A stretch of DNA of 48,861 nucleotides. It comes from an uncultured Alphaproteobacteria bacterium. Lineage in GTDB: Bacteria > Pseudomonadota > Alphaproteobacteria > HIMB59 > GCA-002718135. The stretch's first letter is position 1; each line of letters opens with the position of its first letter. Below are positions 25,408 to 33,407 of the stretch, one piece after another. A model generated the notes under the pieces. That model made no database searches and was not told the DNA's origin. It saw only the letters and a program-made list of their open reading frames with translations. A program made the position numbers and the translations under genes. The stretch is from contig CACMET010000011.1 in assembly GCA_902612825.1 (NCBI GenBank), forward strand, positions 1 to 48,861, given 5' to 3'.

Positions 25408-27210
25408 ATGATTGTTAATTTTGACGAATTTAATAGCATACCGGGTATATTTTATCATCAAGCAAATGATCTAAAAGATCAACCATATTTATGGAAAAAA
25501 GAGAATGATAAATATGTTTCTTTAAGCTGGTCACAAGTAAAAGAACAAGTCGAAAGTTTAGCAACATACTTAAAAGATCTGGGAATTTTAGAAGGAGATA
25601 GAGTACTAATTTTATCTGAAAATAGACCTGAATGGCAAATCTCTGATTTAGCAATAATGTCCATAGGAGCAATTTCAGTTCCTGCTTATACAACGAGTAC
25701 AACCAATGATTATAAATATATTATTGAGCATTCTGGTGCTAGATGTGCCATCGTATCATCACACGAGTTAATGAAAAAAGTTCTACCTGCAATAGAAAAA
25801 ATTTCACATTGTCAAAACGTAATAAAAATTAATGATGATAATGAAACTTACACAGAAGTTGTAAATATTTTATCATACAATAAAATTATAAATGACAATT
25901 TAGAAAAAAGTAGAAATTCTAATGAAATAGAAGAATTATCAAAAAATTTTAAAAGAAAAGATACAGCATGTATTATTTATACATCAGGTACTGGAGGCAA
26001 TCCTAAGGGAGTGATGTTAAGTCATGGAGCCATGCTAAGAAACTGTGCTTCCTGTGATAAATTACTTGAGAGTCTTACTAGTGATTTAACAAAAGAAATT
26101 AGATATTTATCATGGTTGCCATTATCTCATTCATATGAGCATACTTTACAATTCTTAGAAATGGGGCAAGGCGCACAAATCTATTACGCTGAAAGTATAG
26201 ATAAATTATTAGTAAATATGGCTGAGGCAGCGCCACATTTTATGACAGCTGTTCCAAGGTTTTATGACTCTTTACACACACGTATTTCACAAGGTCTAAA
26301 AAACCAAAGTAAATTAAGTCAACGCTTCTTTGCAATTACATTAAATCTAGGAAAGAAAAAATATTTTGGTGAGCAGATGAGCTTCTCTGAAAGATTTATG
26401 AATGGATTGATGGATAGGATAGTAAGAAAAAAAGTTAAGAAAAGATTTGGCGGAAGTCTCAGAGCATTGATATCAGGAGGCGCAGCACTAAATTTTGAAG
26501 TTGGATTATACCTAAGCGCCCTTGGTCTTCCACTACTTCAAGGCTACGGACAAACTGAAACGGCTCCTGTTATTTCTGCAAACCCTCCTGAAAAAATTAA
26601 ATTAGATACTGTTGGAAAAGTTCTTCAAGGAAATGAAGTGAAAATTTCTGAAGATGGAGAAATTTTAGCTCGTGGTGAACTAATTATGAATGGTTATTGG
26701 AATGATCCTGAGTCAACTAATAAAACTATAATAGATGGATGGGTTCATACAGGTGATATTGGTGAATTTGATGAAGAAGATTATTTAAAGATAACGGATA
26801 GGAAAAAAGATATTATTGTAAATGCTGGTGGTGATAATATTTCTCCTTCAAGAATAGAGGCAAAACTAGATATTGAACCTGAAATTGCTCAATCAATGTT
26901 ATATGGAGATTTCAAAAATTATCTAGTTGCAATCCTAGTACCTAATAAAGATTTAGCTTTAGAATGGGCAAAAGAAAATAATCTTGAAGGTGATTTAAAT
27001 AAAATAATTCAAGATTCTTCATTTAATAAAAAAATGAAAGAAGTTGTAGATAAAGTCAATAAAAGCCTTTCTAGTATTGAGCAAATAAGAAAATTTATTT
27101 TAATTGATCACGAGTTTACAATTGAAAACAATATGATGACACCTTCCATGAAAGTAAGAAGGTTTAAAGTAAAAGAGATGTATGGAGAAAGTTTAGAGAA
27201 ACTATATTAA
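25408..27210 (+). CDS. Long-chain acyl-CoA synthetase (AMP-forming)
   Basis: This 600-residue adenylate-forming enzyme activates fatty acids to acyl-CoA. The P-loop-like motif is YTSGTGGNPKGVMLSH near residue 193. The second motif is GYGQTETAPVIS, the hinge region is GWVHTGDIGEFDEEDYLKITDR, and the final Lys-bearing segment is MTPSMKVRR. The domain order and the long insert match the FAA1-type ligases. It has its own strong Shine-Dalgarno. Fatty-acid chain preference cannot be read from the sequence. Confidence 0.92.
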   Translation: MIVNFDEFNSIPGIFYHQANDLKDQPYLWKKENDKYVSLSWSQVKEQVESLATYLKDLGILEGDRVLILSENRPEWQISDLAIMSIGAISVPAYTTSTTNDYKYIIEHSGARCAIVSSHELMKKVLPAIEKISHCQNVIKINDDNETYTEVVNILSYNKIINDNLEKSRNSNEIEELSKNFKRKDTACIIYTSGTGGNPKGVMLSHGAMLRNCASCDKLLESLTSDLTKEIRYLSWLPLSHSYEHTLQFLEMGQGAQIYYAESIDKLLVNMAEAAPHFMTAVPRFYDSLHTRISQGLKNQSKLSQRFFAITLNLGKKKYFGEQMSFSERFMNGLMDRIVRKKVKKRFGGSLRALISGGAALNFEVGLYLSALGLPLLQGYGQTETAPVISANPPEKIKLDTVGKVLQGNEVKISEDGEILARGELIMNGYWNDPESTNKTIIDGWVHTGDIGEFDEEDYLKITDRKKDIIVNAGGDNISPSRIEAKLDIEPEIAQSMLYGDFKNYLVAILVPNKDLALEWAKENNLEGDLNKIIQDSSFNKKMKEVVDKVNKSLSSIEQIRKFILIDHEFTIENNMMTPSMKVRRFKVKEMYGESLEKLY

Positions 27211-27212
27211 AT

Positions 27213-27497
27213 TTATCTTTTATCGAATTTTTCTTTTTGTTCAGAAGTAATTTCAGTTTGAAATTTTGTTTTCCACTCTGAGTATGGCATACCATAGATC
27301 ATTTCTCGTGCTTCATCGTATGAAATTGAAATATTTTTCTTTTCTGCTGCACTAACATACCATTTTGAAAGACAGTTTCTGCAAAAACCTGATAGATTCA
27401 TTAAATCAATATTTTGTACATCTGTTCTATTTTTTAGATGATGAATCAATCTTTCTGCAACATCAGCAAGTAATTCTCTATCAAAGTTTTTGGTCAT
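27213..27497 (-). CDS. DUF1244 family protein
   Basis: This 94-residue protein has the DUF1244 hallmark FCRNCLSKWY, preceded by DVAERLIHHLKNRTDVQNIDLMN and followed by YDEAREMIYGMPYSEWK. The two cysteines and nearby His residues could bind a metal, although no function is established. The gene is found mainly in proteobacteria and often stands alone. It is divergent from pyk and ends two bases beyond the acyl-CoA synthetase stop. Confidence 0.9.
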   Translation of the reverse strand: MTKNFDRELLADVAERLIHHLKNRTDVQNIDLMNLSGFCRNCLSKWYVSAAEKKNISISYDEAREMIYGMPYSEWKTKFQTEITSEQKEKFDKR

Positions 27498-27510
27498 AAT
27501 ACGTAAATAA

Positions 27511-27545
27511 ATTATATAAATCTTTTTTTGTGCTATATATATAAA
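27511..27545. promoter_or_regulatory. Divergent promoter elements for DUF1244 and pyk
   Basis: In the 53-base gap the minus strand has TATAAT at 27511-27516, 13 bases before the DUF1244 ATG. The plus strand has TGcTATATA at 27531-27539, an extended -10, and an overlapping TATAAA at 27540-27545 that ends 5 bases before the pyk ATG. All imply leaders of under 10 bases. No clear -35 boxes are seen. Confidence 0.42.
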
Positions 27546-27550
27546 AATTA

Positions 27551-28987
27551 ATGAAACGTAACAGAAAAGCTAAAATTTTAGCTACGCTAGGACCTGCATC
27601 ATCAGATAAAAAAATAATAGAAGACTTATTTACTGCTGGATGTGATGTTTTTAGATTGAATTTTTCACATGGCGATTTAGAAACTCATAGAAAAAATTAT
27701 GATAATATTAGATCTCTTGAAGAAAAACATAATCATGCGTCATGTATATTAGCAGACTTACAAGGACCCAAATTAAGAGTGGGCACATTTAAGAATACAA
27801 AAGAAAATTTAGTCAAAGGTCAAAGTTTTGTATTAGATCTTTCAAGTGAGCCTGGAGATAATAATAGGGTTAACTTTCCTCATGAAGAAATTTATGATTT
27901 TTTAACACCTAATTCTATTTTATTAGTAAATGATGGAAGAATAAGATTACAAATTGTTGAACAAAAAAAAGATAGTTTAATTACAGAAGTTTTAAATGAT
28001 GCTGAAATCTCAAATAACAAAGGTGTAAATATACCTGATGTAATTCTTCCTATAGACGCCCTTACCAAAAAAGATAAATCTGATCTTATGAAGGCATTAG
28101 ATATGGGAGTTGATTGGGTTGCACTTTCTTTCGTGCAACAAGCAGAGGATATACACAAACTAAAAAAAATAATTAACAATAAAGCACTCGTGATGGCAAA
28201 AATTGAAAAGCCTTCAGCAGTAAAAAATATTGATGATATTATAAATGCTGCAGATGGTATTATGATAGCTAGAGGTGATTTGGGTGTTGAAATGCCAACA
28301 GAACAAGTTCCGATAGTTCAAAAAAATATTATTAAAAGATGTAGGCACTTTGGTAAGCCAGTTGTTGTTGCTACACAAATGCTTGAAAGTATGATTGAAA
28401 ATCTTGTTCCAACGAGAGCTGAAGCATCTGATGTTGCTAATGCTATTTACGACGGAACAGATGCTGTAATGTTATCTGGTGAGTCTGCTGTTGGAGCACA
28501 TCCAATAGAAGTAGTAAAAACTATGAATAAAATAATAGAAAATGTTGAGAATGATAAAAATAATTATGATTTACAAATTACTCAAGAAAATATTGATGAT
28601 GTTGATAATACAGATGCAATAACTTTAGCAGCTTACTCAATTGCAAAAAAATCAGATGCAAAAGCAATAATTACATTTTCTGTAAGTGGAAGAACAACTA
28701 CTAGAATGGCTAGAGAAAGAGCACCAGTTCAAATTGTTGGTTTATCTCCAAATATTAATACTACAAGAAAAATGCAATTATACTGGGGTGTAAACTCCTG
28801 TTATACTCAAGAAGATGCTCAAAATGCACAAGATATGGTTAATATTGCATGTTCAATTGCAAAAAATAAAAAATTAGTAAAACCAGGAGATAACGTAGTT
28901 ATCTCGGCTGGTGTTCCATTTGGAAGTGCTGGTACTACTAATCTGCTTAGATTAGCTGAAATAATTGCTGATAAAGATCTTAAGTAA
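27551..28987 (+). CDS. pyk: Pyruvate kinase
   Basis: This enzyme transfers phosphate from PEP to ADP in the last step of glycolysis. The 478 residues show KILATLGPASS at the N-terminus and FRLNFSHGD with the catalytic Arg and Asn. The active-site motif MAKIEKPSAVKN carries the key Lys, followed by IMIARGDLGVEMP. MLSGESAVGAHP is also present, and the C-terminal regulatory domain has ITFSVSGRTTTRMARERAPVQ. With the phosphofructokinase at 16621 it indicates an Embden-Meyerhof route. It is convergent with aspC, overlapping by 8 bases. Confidence 0.97.
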   Translation: MKRNRKAKILATLGPASSDKKIIEDLFTAGCDVFRLNFSHGDLETHRKNYDNIRSLEEKHNHASCILADLQGPKLRVGTFKNTKENLVKGQSFVLDLSSEPGDNNRVNFPHEEIYDFLTPNSILLVNDGRIRLQIVEQKKDSLITEVLNDAEISNNKGVNIPDVILPIDALTKKDKSDLMKALDMGVDWVALSFVQQAEDIHKLKKIINNKALVMAKIEKPSAVKNIDDIINAADGIMIARGDLGVEMPTEQVPIVQKNIIKRCRHFGKPVVVATQMLESMIENLVPTRAEASDVANAIYDGTDAVMLSGESAVGAHPIEVVKTMNKIIENVENDKNNYDLQITQENIDDVDNTDAITLAAYSIAKKSDAKAIITFSVSGRTTTRMARERAPVQIVGLSPNINTTRKMQLYWGVNSCYTQEDAQNAQDMVNIACSIAKNKKLVKPGDNVVISAGVPFGSAGTTNLLRLAEIIADKDLK

Positions 28988-30182
28988 GCTTATTACAAGC
29001 TTCTTTTATTCTGTTGCACGCATCTTCTAGAATTGCATCACTAGTTGCATAAGATAATCTAAAATAAGGAGATAATCCAAATGCTGCACCATGCACTCCT
29101 GCTACACCTTGATCTTCTAAAAGGTATGTCATGAAATCTTCATCATTGGAGATATGTTTTCCATTTGGTGTCTTTTTTCCAATTATACCCTCGCAATTTG
29201 GATAAACGTAAAAAGCTCCTTCTGGTTTTTGACATGTAATTCCACCAATATCATTTAATTTATTCAATACTAGATCTCTTCGTTTTAAAAATTTTTTATT
29301 ATGCTCGTTTATAAAATCCTGCGGACCACTTATTGCCTCAACAGCAGCAGCCATTGTAATTGAAGAAGTTGATGTTGTGCTTTGTGATTGTATTTTGTTC
29401 ATAGCAGCAATAATCTCTTTTGGAGCTCCACAATATCCAAGTCTCCACCCTGTCATACAATATGATTTTGAAACACCGTTTAGTGTCAAACATCTGTCTT
29501 TCAGTGAAGGTTCAATAGAAGCAAGAGTATGAAATTCTACGCTATCGTAAACAATTTTTTCATATATATCATCACACATTATAAGGACATTAGGATATTT
29601 TTTTAAGATAAGTGCTAAATCCTCTAACTCTTTTTTTGAATAAACTGAGCCAGTTGGATTACTAGGACTATTTAACATTAACCATTTTGTTTTAGAGTTT
29701 ATATTTTTTTCTAATTGTTCAGGTGTAATCTTAAAATTTTGTGATTGAGGACACTTAACTATCACGGGCTTCCCTTCTGCTAATAAAACAATATCTGGAT
29801 AGCTAACCCAAAAAGGAGCTGTTATAATGACCTCATCTCCTGGATTAATTGTTGCCATCATAGCATTATAGATGATGTGTTTGCCTCCGACACCACATAT
29901 GATTTCATCTAATTGATAATCAATATTATTATCTTCTCTAAATTTTTTCTGAATTGCTTTTTGTAATTCTGGTGTACCTTTACCTGGTACATATTTAGTT
30001 TTACCCTCTTCCATCGCTTTATTAGCAGCATCTCTTATATTTTTTGGTGTGTTAAAATCTGGCTCACCTGCTGCAAGAACAATTACATCTTTACCCTCGT
30101 CCTTCAAAGCCTTGGCTTTGACATTTATACCTACAGTCATTGAAGGTTTTATTTTACTTAGTCTATCTGCAACAAAATTCAT
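28980..30182 (-). CDS. aspC: Aspartate/aromatic aminotransferase, class I
   Basis: This 400-residue PLP-dependent aminotransferase of fold type I is of the AAT subgroup Ib common in alphaproteobacteria. LAAGEPDFNTP is at the N-terminus, and NSPSNPTGSVYS and MCDDIYEKIVY supply cofactor contacts. The Schiff-base Lys lies in NGVSKSYCMTGWRLGY, and the substrate Arg in FRLSYATS. It probably interconverts aspartate and oxaloacetate, with possible activity on prephenate or aromatic acids. It is next to a TauE/SafE permease (no intervening bases) and convergent with pyk. Confidence 0.93.
   Translation of the reverse strand: MNFVADRLSKIKPSMTVGINVKAKALKDEGKDVIVLAAGEPDFNTPKNIRDAANKAMEEGKTKYVPGKGTPELQKAIQKKFREDNNIDYQLDEIICGVGGKHIIYNAMMATINPGDEVIITAPFWVSYPDIVLLAEGKPVIVKCPQSQNFKITPEQLEKNINSKTKWLMLNSPSNPTGSVYSKKELEDLALILKKYPNVLIMCDDIYEKIVYDSVEFHTLASIEPSLKDRCLTLNGVSKSYCMTGWRLGYCGAPKEIIAAMNKIQSQSTTSTSSITMAAAVEAISGPQDFINEHNKKFLKRRDLVLNKLNDIGGITCQKPEGAFYVYPNCEGIIGKKTPNGKHISNDEDFMTYLLEDQGVAGVHGAAFGLSPYFRLSYATSDAILEDACNRIKEACNKLT
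28986..29002. terminator. Small stem-loop at the pyk/aspC junction
   Basis: AAGCTT, a 5-base loop ATTAC, and AAGCTT can pair as a 6-base stem immediately at the pyk stop, followed by the T-rich CTTTTATT on the plus strand. It lies inside the last codons of aspC, so coding constraint could explain it. The stem is weak. Confidence 0.2.
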
Positions 30183-30992
30183 TTAAATTATAAAATGTTC
30201 AATAATTAGACTAGCACAAGTTAACAACAAAAAAATAGCAAAAATCTTTCTTAATACTAACTTATCTATATTTGATGAAACTTTTGCACCAATTCCAGCA
30301 GTAAATATACTAGTTATCGATATAAAAAAAACTATTATAATATTTACGTAACCAAGAGAATAAATGGGAAGTTCATTTATATTTGACCCAGTATACATAA
30401 ATGTAAGTGTTCCTGGAAAAGCAATTAAAAAACCAAAAACTGCAGAAGTACCAACTGCTTCATGGATCTTTTTTGAAAACATTGTTAAAGTTGGAACACT
30501 AAAACTTCCACCGCCTATACCAATTGTTGCAGATAAAAAACCAATAGAAGAGCTTATTAAAAAATTAATTATATTAGACGATGGTATATCGTTGCTTACA
30601 ACAATTGGGCTTTGTTGAAACAGCATATTTAATGAAATCAAAAATGCCAGAATAACAAAAAGAGTAACTAAACTCTGTCCTGAAATAGCACTTGCTGCAA
30701 GTGAGCCTACCATTGATCCTATTATTATTCCTATTGCCCATTTTTTTACAATTATCAAATTTGTATTTTTAAGCTTAACATGAGATCTTATAGAAGAAAT
30801 TGAAGTAAAACAAATTACACCAAGAGAAGATGCTACAGCAACATGCATGACAATTTCAGAGCTGTAACCAAGATTAAGTAAAATAAAGTAAGTTACAGGT
30901 ACAATTATTATTCCACCTCCAACTCCTAATAATCCTGCAATAAAACCAGAGACCAGACCTGTTAATAAAAAAATAAATACTATTGAAGTCAA
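30183..30992 (-). CDS. TauE/SafE (TSUP) family permease
   Basis: This 269-residue membrane protein has about eight hydrophobic segments. The two family repeats show as GFIAGLLGVGGGIIIVP near the N-terminus and GFLSATIGIGGGSFSVP in the second half. Members export or import sulfite, sulfoacetate, taurine-derived or other organic anions. The neighbour aspC gives no direct substrate hint. The stop directly abuts the aspC start. It is divergent from the saccharopine dehydrogenase gene over 65 bases. Confidence 0.9.
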   Translation of the reverse strand: MTSIVFIFLLTGLVSGFIAGLLGVGGGIIIVPVTYFILLNLGYSSEIVMHVAVASSLGVICFTSISSIRSHVKLKNTNLIIVKKWAIGIIIGSMVGSLAASAISGQSLVTLFVILAFLISLNMLFQQSPIVVSNDIPSSNIINFLISSSIGFLSATIGIGGGSFSVPTLTMFSKKIHEAVGTSAVFGFLIAFPGTLTFMYTGSNINELPIYSLGYVNIIIVFFISITSIFTAGIGAKVSSNIDKLVLRKIFAIFLLLTCASLIIEHFII

Positions 30993-31038
30993 ATAAATTT
31001 CCGTATTTTAAGTTTCATTAATGTAGTAAACAATTTAA

Positions 31039-31044
31039 TATAAA
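31039..31044 (+). promoter_or_regulatory. Putative -10 box of the lysine-degradation module
   Basis: TATAAA lies 13 bases before ATG 31058 in the 65-base gap to the divergent TauE/SafE gene. The predicted leader is about 6 to 7 bases and there is no Shine-Dalgarno sequence. No persuasive -35 box is visible, and I find no operator-like palindrome here. Confidence 0.32.
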
Positions 31045-31057
31045 AGTAAATAAGACT

Positions 31058-32185
31058 ATGAAACATGTACATTGGATAGGAACTGGACTATCTTCTATAC
31101 CAGGAATTAGAAGATTAGCTAAAAATTTAGATAATTTTACAGTATGGAATAGAACATTAGATAAGGCTATAAAGAGTATTGACCATGTAGATAAAAACAA
31201 TGTGAACGCAAAACAGTTTGATGTTGATTTATTATTTAACGAAACAAATCCAGGTGATATTGTTATTTCTCAACTGCCAGCAAACAAACATTTAGAAATA
31301 GCTAAACTTTGTTTAAAACATAAATGTCATTTTGCATCTACTAGTTACCTCAATCCAGAAATAAATATGCTAAATCCAGATGTAAAAAAAGAAAATTTAG
31401 TATTTATCAATGAGGTCGGTTTAGACCCAGGTATCGATCATTTTTTTTCCCATTTACTTGTGAGTGATCTTAAAAAAATCTCGACTGAAAAAACAGAAGT
31501 GGTTTATGAATCATATTGTGGGGGTTTTCCAGCAATTCCAAATGATTTCAAATATAAATTTAGTTGGTCTCCAGCTGGAGTAATCAAAGCCTTAAACAAT
31601 AATGCAAAATATATAACAAAAGGAAAAATAAATACTGTAACTCCTTACAAATCTATTAGTTCTTATTCAATATCTGATGAAAATTTTGAAGCTTATCCAA
31701 ACAGAGATTCAACACCATATGTAAGTGAATACTTGTTTGATGAGAAATGGAAAGTCAAAGAGTTCGTAAGAGGAACTTTACGACTTGATGGTTGGAAAGA
31801 GGCATGGCAAGATATTTTTTCAATGCTTGAAAATAGATCAGATAATATAGAAGCTGAAATCAATGAAAAAAGTGAAGAATTATTAAAAAATAATAAATAT
31901 TTACCTGAGGAAGAAGATCGCGTTGTACTTTCTGTAAAACTTAAAGCTTTTGAAAATCATAATAAAATTTTTGATAGTTCTTATTTTTTAGATGAAAAAG
32001 GTAGTGGTGAAAATACTGCAATGGGCAAACTTGTATCGATTACTTTATCAGCTGCGATTGATCTAATTTTGGATAATAAAATTGAGACTGGTGTTAAAAC
32101 TGCGCCACATAAAACAGAAGACATAATGTATTTTTTTAAAATTTTAAAAGATTATAAAATTAATATCCAACAAGAGAATGGATAA
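31058..32185 (+). CDS. Saccharopine dehydrogenase, glutamate-forming type
   Basis: This 375-residue oxidoreductase is related to yeast Lys9 and the SDH half of plant and animal lysine-degrading enzymes. The nucleotide-binding segment is WIGTGLSSIPGIRRLAKN with TVWNRT after the second strand. FINEVGLDPGIDHFFS and YCGGFPAIPNDFKYKFSW are the conserved substrate-binding motifs of this family. The likely reaction is saccharopine to glutamate and aminoadipate semialdehyde. It overlaps the partner gene downstream by 8 bases (ATGGATAA), which strongly supports the pathway. Confidence 0.88.
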   Translation: MKHVHWIGTGLSSIPGIRRLAKNLDNFTVWNRTLDKAIKSIDHVDKNNVNAKQFDVDLLFNETNPGDIVISQLPANKHLEIAKLCLKHKCHFASTSYLNPEINMLNPDVKKENLVFINEVGLDPGIDHFFSHLLVSDLKKISTEKTEVVYESYCGGFPAIPNDFKYKFSWSPAGVIKALNNNAKYITKGKINTVTPYKSISSYSISDENFEAYPNRDSTPYVSEYLFDEKWKVKEFVRGTLRLDGWKEAWQDIFSMLENRSDNIEAEINEKSEELLKNNKYLPEEEDRVVLSVKLKAFENHNKIFDSSYFLDEKGSGENTAMGKLVSITLSAAIDLILDNKIETGVKTAPHKTEDIMYFFKILKDYKINIQQENG

Positions 32186-33407
32186 GCAATTAACCAATAT
32201 TGGTATTATTAGAGAGTCTAGAAATGATGAAAATAGAACTCCTCTGGTCCCAGAACATATTAAAAAATACAAAGAAAGCAATCCGAATATTAATTTCATT
32301 ATTCAGCCATCAAATAGTAGATGTTTTGCTGATGAAGAATATGAATTATGTGGCGCTAAAATTAATGAAAATTTAAATGAATGCTCAATCATATTCGGAG
32401 TTAAAGAAATTGATCCAAATATTTTAATTAATAATAGGACATATCTTTTTTTTTCTCACACTTTTAAAATTAATAAACAACAAAAAAATATTGAAAAACA
32501 TAAGAAAGACCTACTCTTATCAATTTTAAATAAAAAAATTACATTGATTGATTATGAAAATATCAGAGATAAAAATGGTACAAGATGTTTAGGTTTTGGA
32601 AGATTTGCAGGTATTGTTGGTTGTTATAATACCTTAAATTTATTGCTTAAAGTGATTGGAAAACAATCTCTTGCTAGTGCCTATAAAATTGATGATTATG
32701 AAAGATTGGTATTAAATTTAAAAAATTTATATTTTCCTAAAACTAAAATTCTAGTTACTGGTGATGGTAGAGTGGCGAAAGGAGTAATTGAACTTTTGAA
32801 TCAAACAAACATTAAAGCAGTATCAAAAAAAGACTTTTTGGAAAAAAAATTTGATCAGCCTATTTTTTGTAATTTAGAAACTAAAGATTATGTTACAAAT
32901 AATTCTTCCACTAATTTTAACCTTGAACATTTTATTAATAATCCTCAAGGTTATTCGAGTTCTGCATTACAATATTTAAAAGAAACTAATATACTTATAA
33001 GCGCACATTACTGGGACCCATCTTCTCCAAAAATATTTGAGAATGAAGACTTAAAAGATTTACAAAATCTAAAAATTGTTGGCGATATTACTTGTGATAT
33101 TAATGGCTCTGTCCCAACTACAATACGATCAACAACAATTGAAGAGCCAAATTATTGGATTGAAAGATATAATTTAAAAGAAATAGATGAAAATAATGAT
33201 GGAATTGCTGTTATGGCAGTTGATAATTTACCATCTGAATTACCACGGGATTCAAGTACAGAATTTAGTGAAGGTATTATCAACGAAGTTCTTCCTTTTT
33301 TATTAAAAGAAGATGATGGAAGAATATTAAATGGAACAATAACAACAGATGGTAGTTTTTTAGAAAAGTACAATTATCTAAAAGACTATATTAGAATAAA
33401 TGAATAA
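32178..33407 (+). CDS. Lysine-2-oxoglutarate reductase (saccharopine dehydrogenase, Lys1/LKR type)
   Basis: This 409-residue AlaDH/PNT-fold enzyme opens IGIIRESRNDENRTPLVPEH, where the conserved Arg and later His/Lys bind substrate. GFGRFAGIVGCYNTL precedes the Rossmann segment ILVTGDGRVAKGVIELLNQ. The C-terminal signature is GDITCDINGSVPTT followed by MAVDNLPSELPRDSS, typical of LKR proteins. It condenses lysine with 2-oxoglutarate to saccharopine, and with the upstream gene gives the complete two-step saccharopine route. The start overlaps the upstream stop by 8 bases and the stop overlaps uvrB by 8. Confidence 0.88.
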   Translation: MDKQLTNIGIIRESRNDENRTPLVPEHIKKYKESNPNINFIIQPSNSRCFADEEYELCGAKINENLNECSIIFGVKEIDPNILINNRTYLFFSHTFKINKQQKNIEKHKKDLLLSILNKKITLIDYENIRDKNGTRCLGFGRFAGIVGCYNTLNLLLKVIGKQSLASAYKIDDYERLVLNLKNLYFPKTKILVTGDGRVAKGVIELLNQTNIKAVSKKDFLEKKFDQPIFCNLETKDYVTNNSSTNFNLEHFINNPQGYSSSALQYLKETNILISAHYWDPSSPKIFENEDLKDLQNLKIVGDITCDINGSVPTTIRSTTIEEPNYWIERYNLKEIDENNDGIAVMAVDNLPSELPRDSSTEFSEGIINEVLPFLLKEDDGRILNGTITTDGSFLEKYNYLKDYIRINE

